Shown: positions 62,764-64,000 of the stretch, piece by piece
How the letters are laid out: each line of letters starts with the position of its first letter
How positions within the stretch are numbered: the stretch's first letter is position 1
Assembly: GCF_000153765.1 (NCBI RefSeq)
Contig: NZ_DS022295.1
Location: 1,209,849 to 1,273,848 of the forward strand
Reading direction: 5' to 3'
Source of the DNA: Mariprofundus ferrooxydans PV-1
Lineage (GTDB): Bacteria; Pseudomonadota; Zetaproteobacteria; Mariprofundales; Mariprofundaceae
DNA length: 64,000 bases
Made by a program: the position numbers and the translations under genes
Notes under the pieces: generated by a model
Database searches by the model: none
What the model was told of the DNA's origin: nothing
Seen by the model: only the letters and a program-made list of their open reading frames with translations

Positions 62764-64000
<1,237 letters not shown>

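Overview
The window is a stretch of chromosome from a Gram-negative, proteobacterium-like organism. The core genes are of proteobacterial type: hslVU, thrS-infC-rpmI-rplT-pheST, tig-clpP-clpX-lon-hupB, csrA, an E. coli-type purB, and c-di-GMP enzymes. The general flavour would fit a Zetaproteobacterium such as Mariprofundus. That is an impression only, because no rRNA is present to confirm it. Backbone DNA is moderately GC-rich. The first ~6.4 kb is clearly more AT-rich.

Layout. Positions 1-~6450 are an AT-rich genomic island abutting a tRNA-Arg(ACG) gene. It carries a RecA-fold RepA-like ATPase with a C-terminal HTH, an AlpA-like regulator, a DUF6908-like protein, a secreted DNA/RNA non-specific endonuclease coupled to a tiny upstream gene, a PIN-like protein and unknowns. 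No integrase is visible, so the island probably continues to the left. Positions 6457-11654 hold tRNA-Arg, two tRNA-Ser genes, a peroxiredoxin, a CDF metal exporter, gloB, a PilZ protein, and a tRNA-Lys-His-Arg-Pro operon with its own promoter and terminator. Positions 11.8-16.8 kb hold hslVU, rnhB and a membrane patatin. Positions 16.9-23.5 kb are the thrS-infC-rpmI-rplT-pheS-pheT operon, in which infC appears to use the classical AUU start. Positions 24-37.9 kb hold a YihY/BrkB protein, a GAF-GGDEF enzyme, yaaA, ribD-comEC-exbB-exbD-lysC-csrA, TRIC and PGPGW membrane proteins, a TPR-sulfotransferase and a SEC-C protein. Positions 38-48.5 kb hold polA, small envelope genes, an EAL protein and gpmI, followed by a YajR-like MFS exporter (to 49.8 kb) with a Fur-like box.

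Positions 50-54 kb hold an unusual accessory cluster: an O-antigen-ligase-like membrane protein, and an opposing PqqD-like / transglutaminase-like (lasso-peptide B1/B2 type) / ABC-transporter set. The transporter stops just before its Walker A motif and runs into the remains of an SGNH-hydrolase-like gene. This looks like a deletion scar in a RiPP-type or polysaccharide gene cluster. Positions 54.6-62.6 kb carry tRNA-Asp, tRNA-Val, hupB, a complete IS5-family element inserted in the 3' end of lon, then lon, clpX, clpP, tig and tRNA-Leu. purB runs off the right edge.

Two tRNA genes, Ser(GCT) and Asp(GTC), are followed on their downstream side by arrays of ~70-bp three-hairpin repeat units. The arrays include copies of the tRNA terminator and, for Asp, a 19-nt copy of the tRNA 3' end. 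This resembles the E. coli tyrT/Rtd repeats. These arrays and the truncated RiPP-like cluster are the most noteworthy structures in the window.
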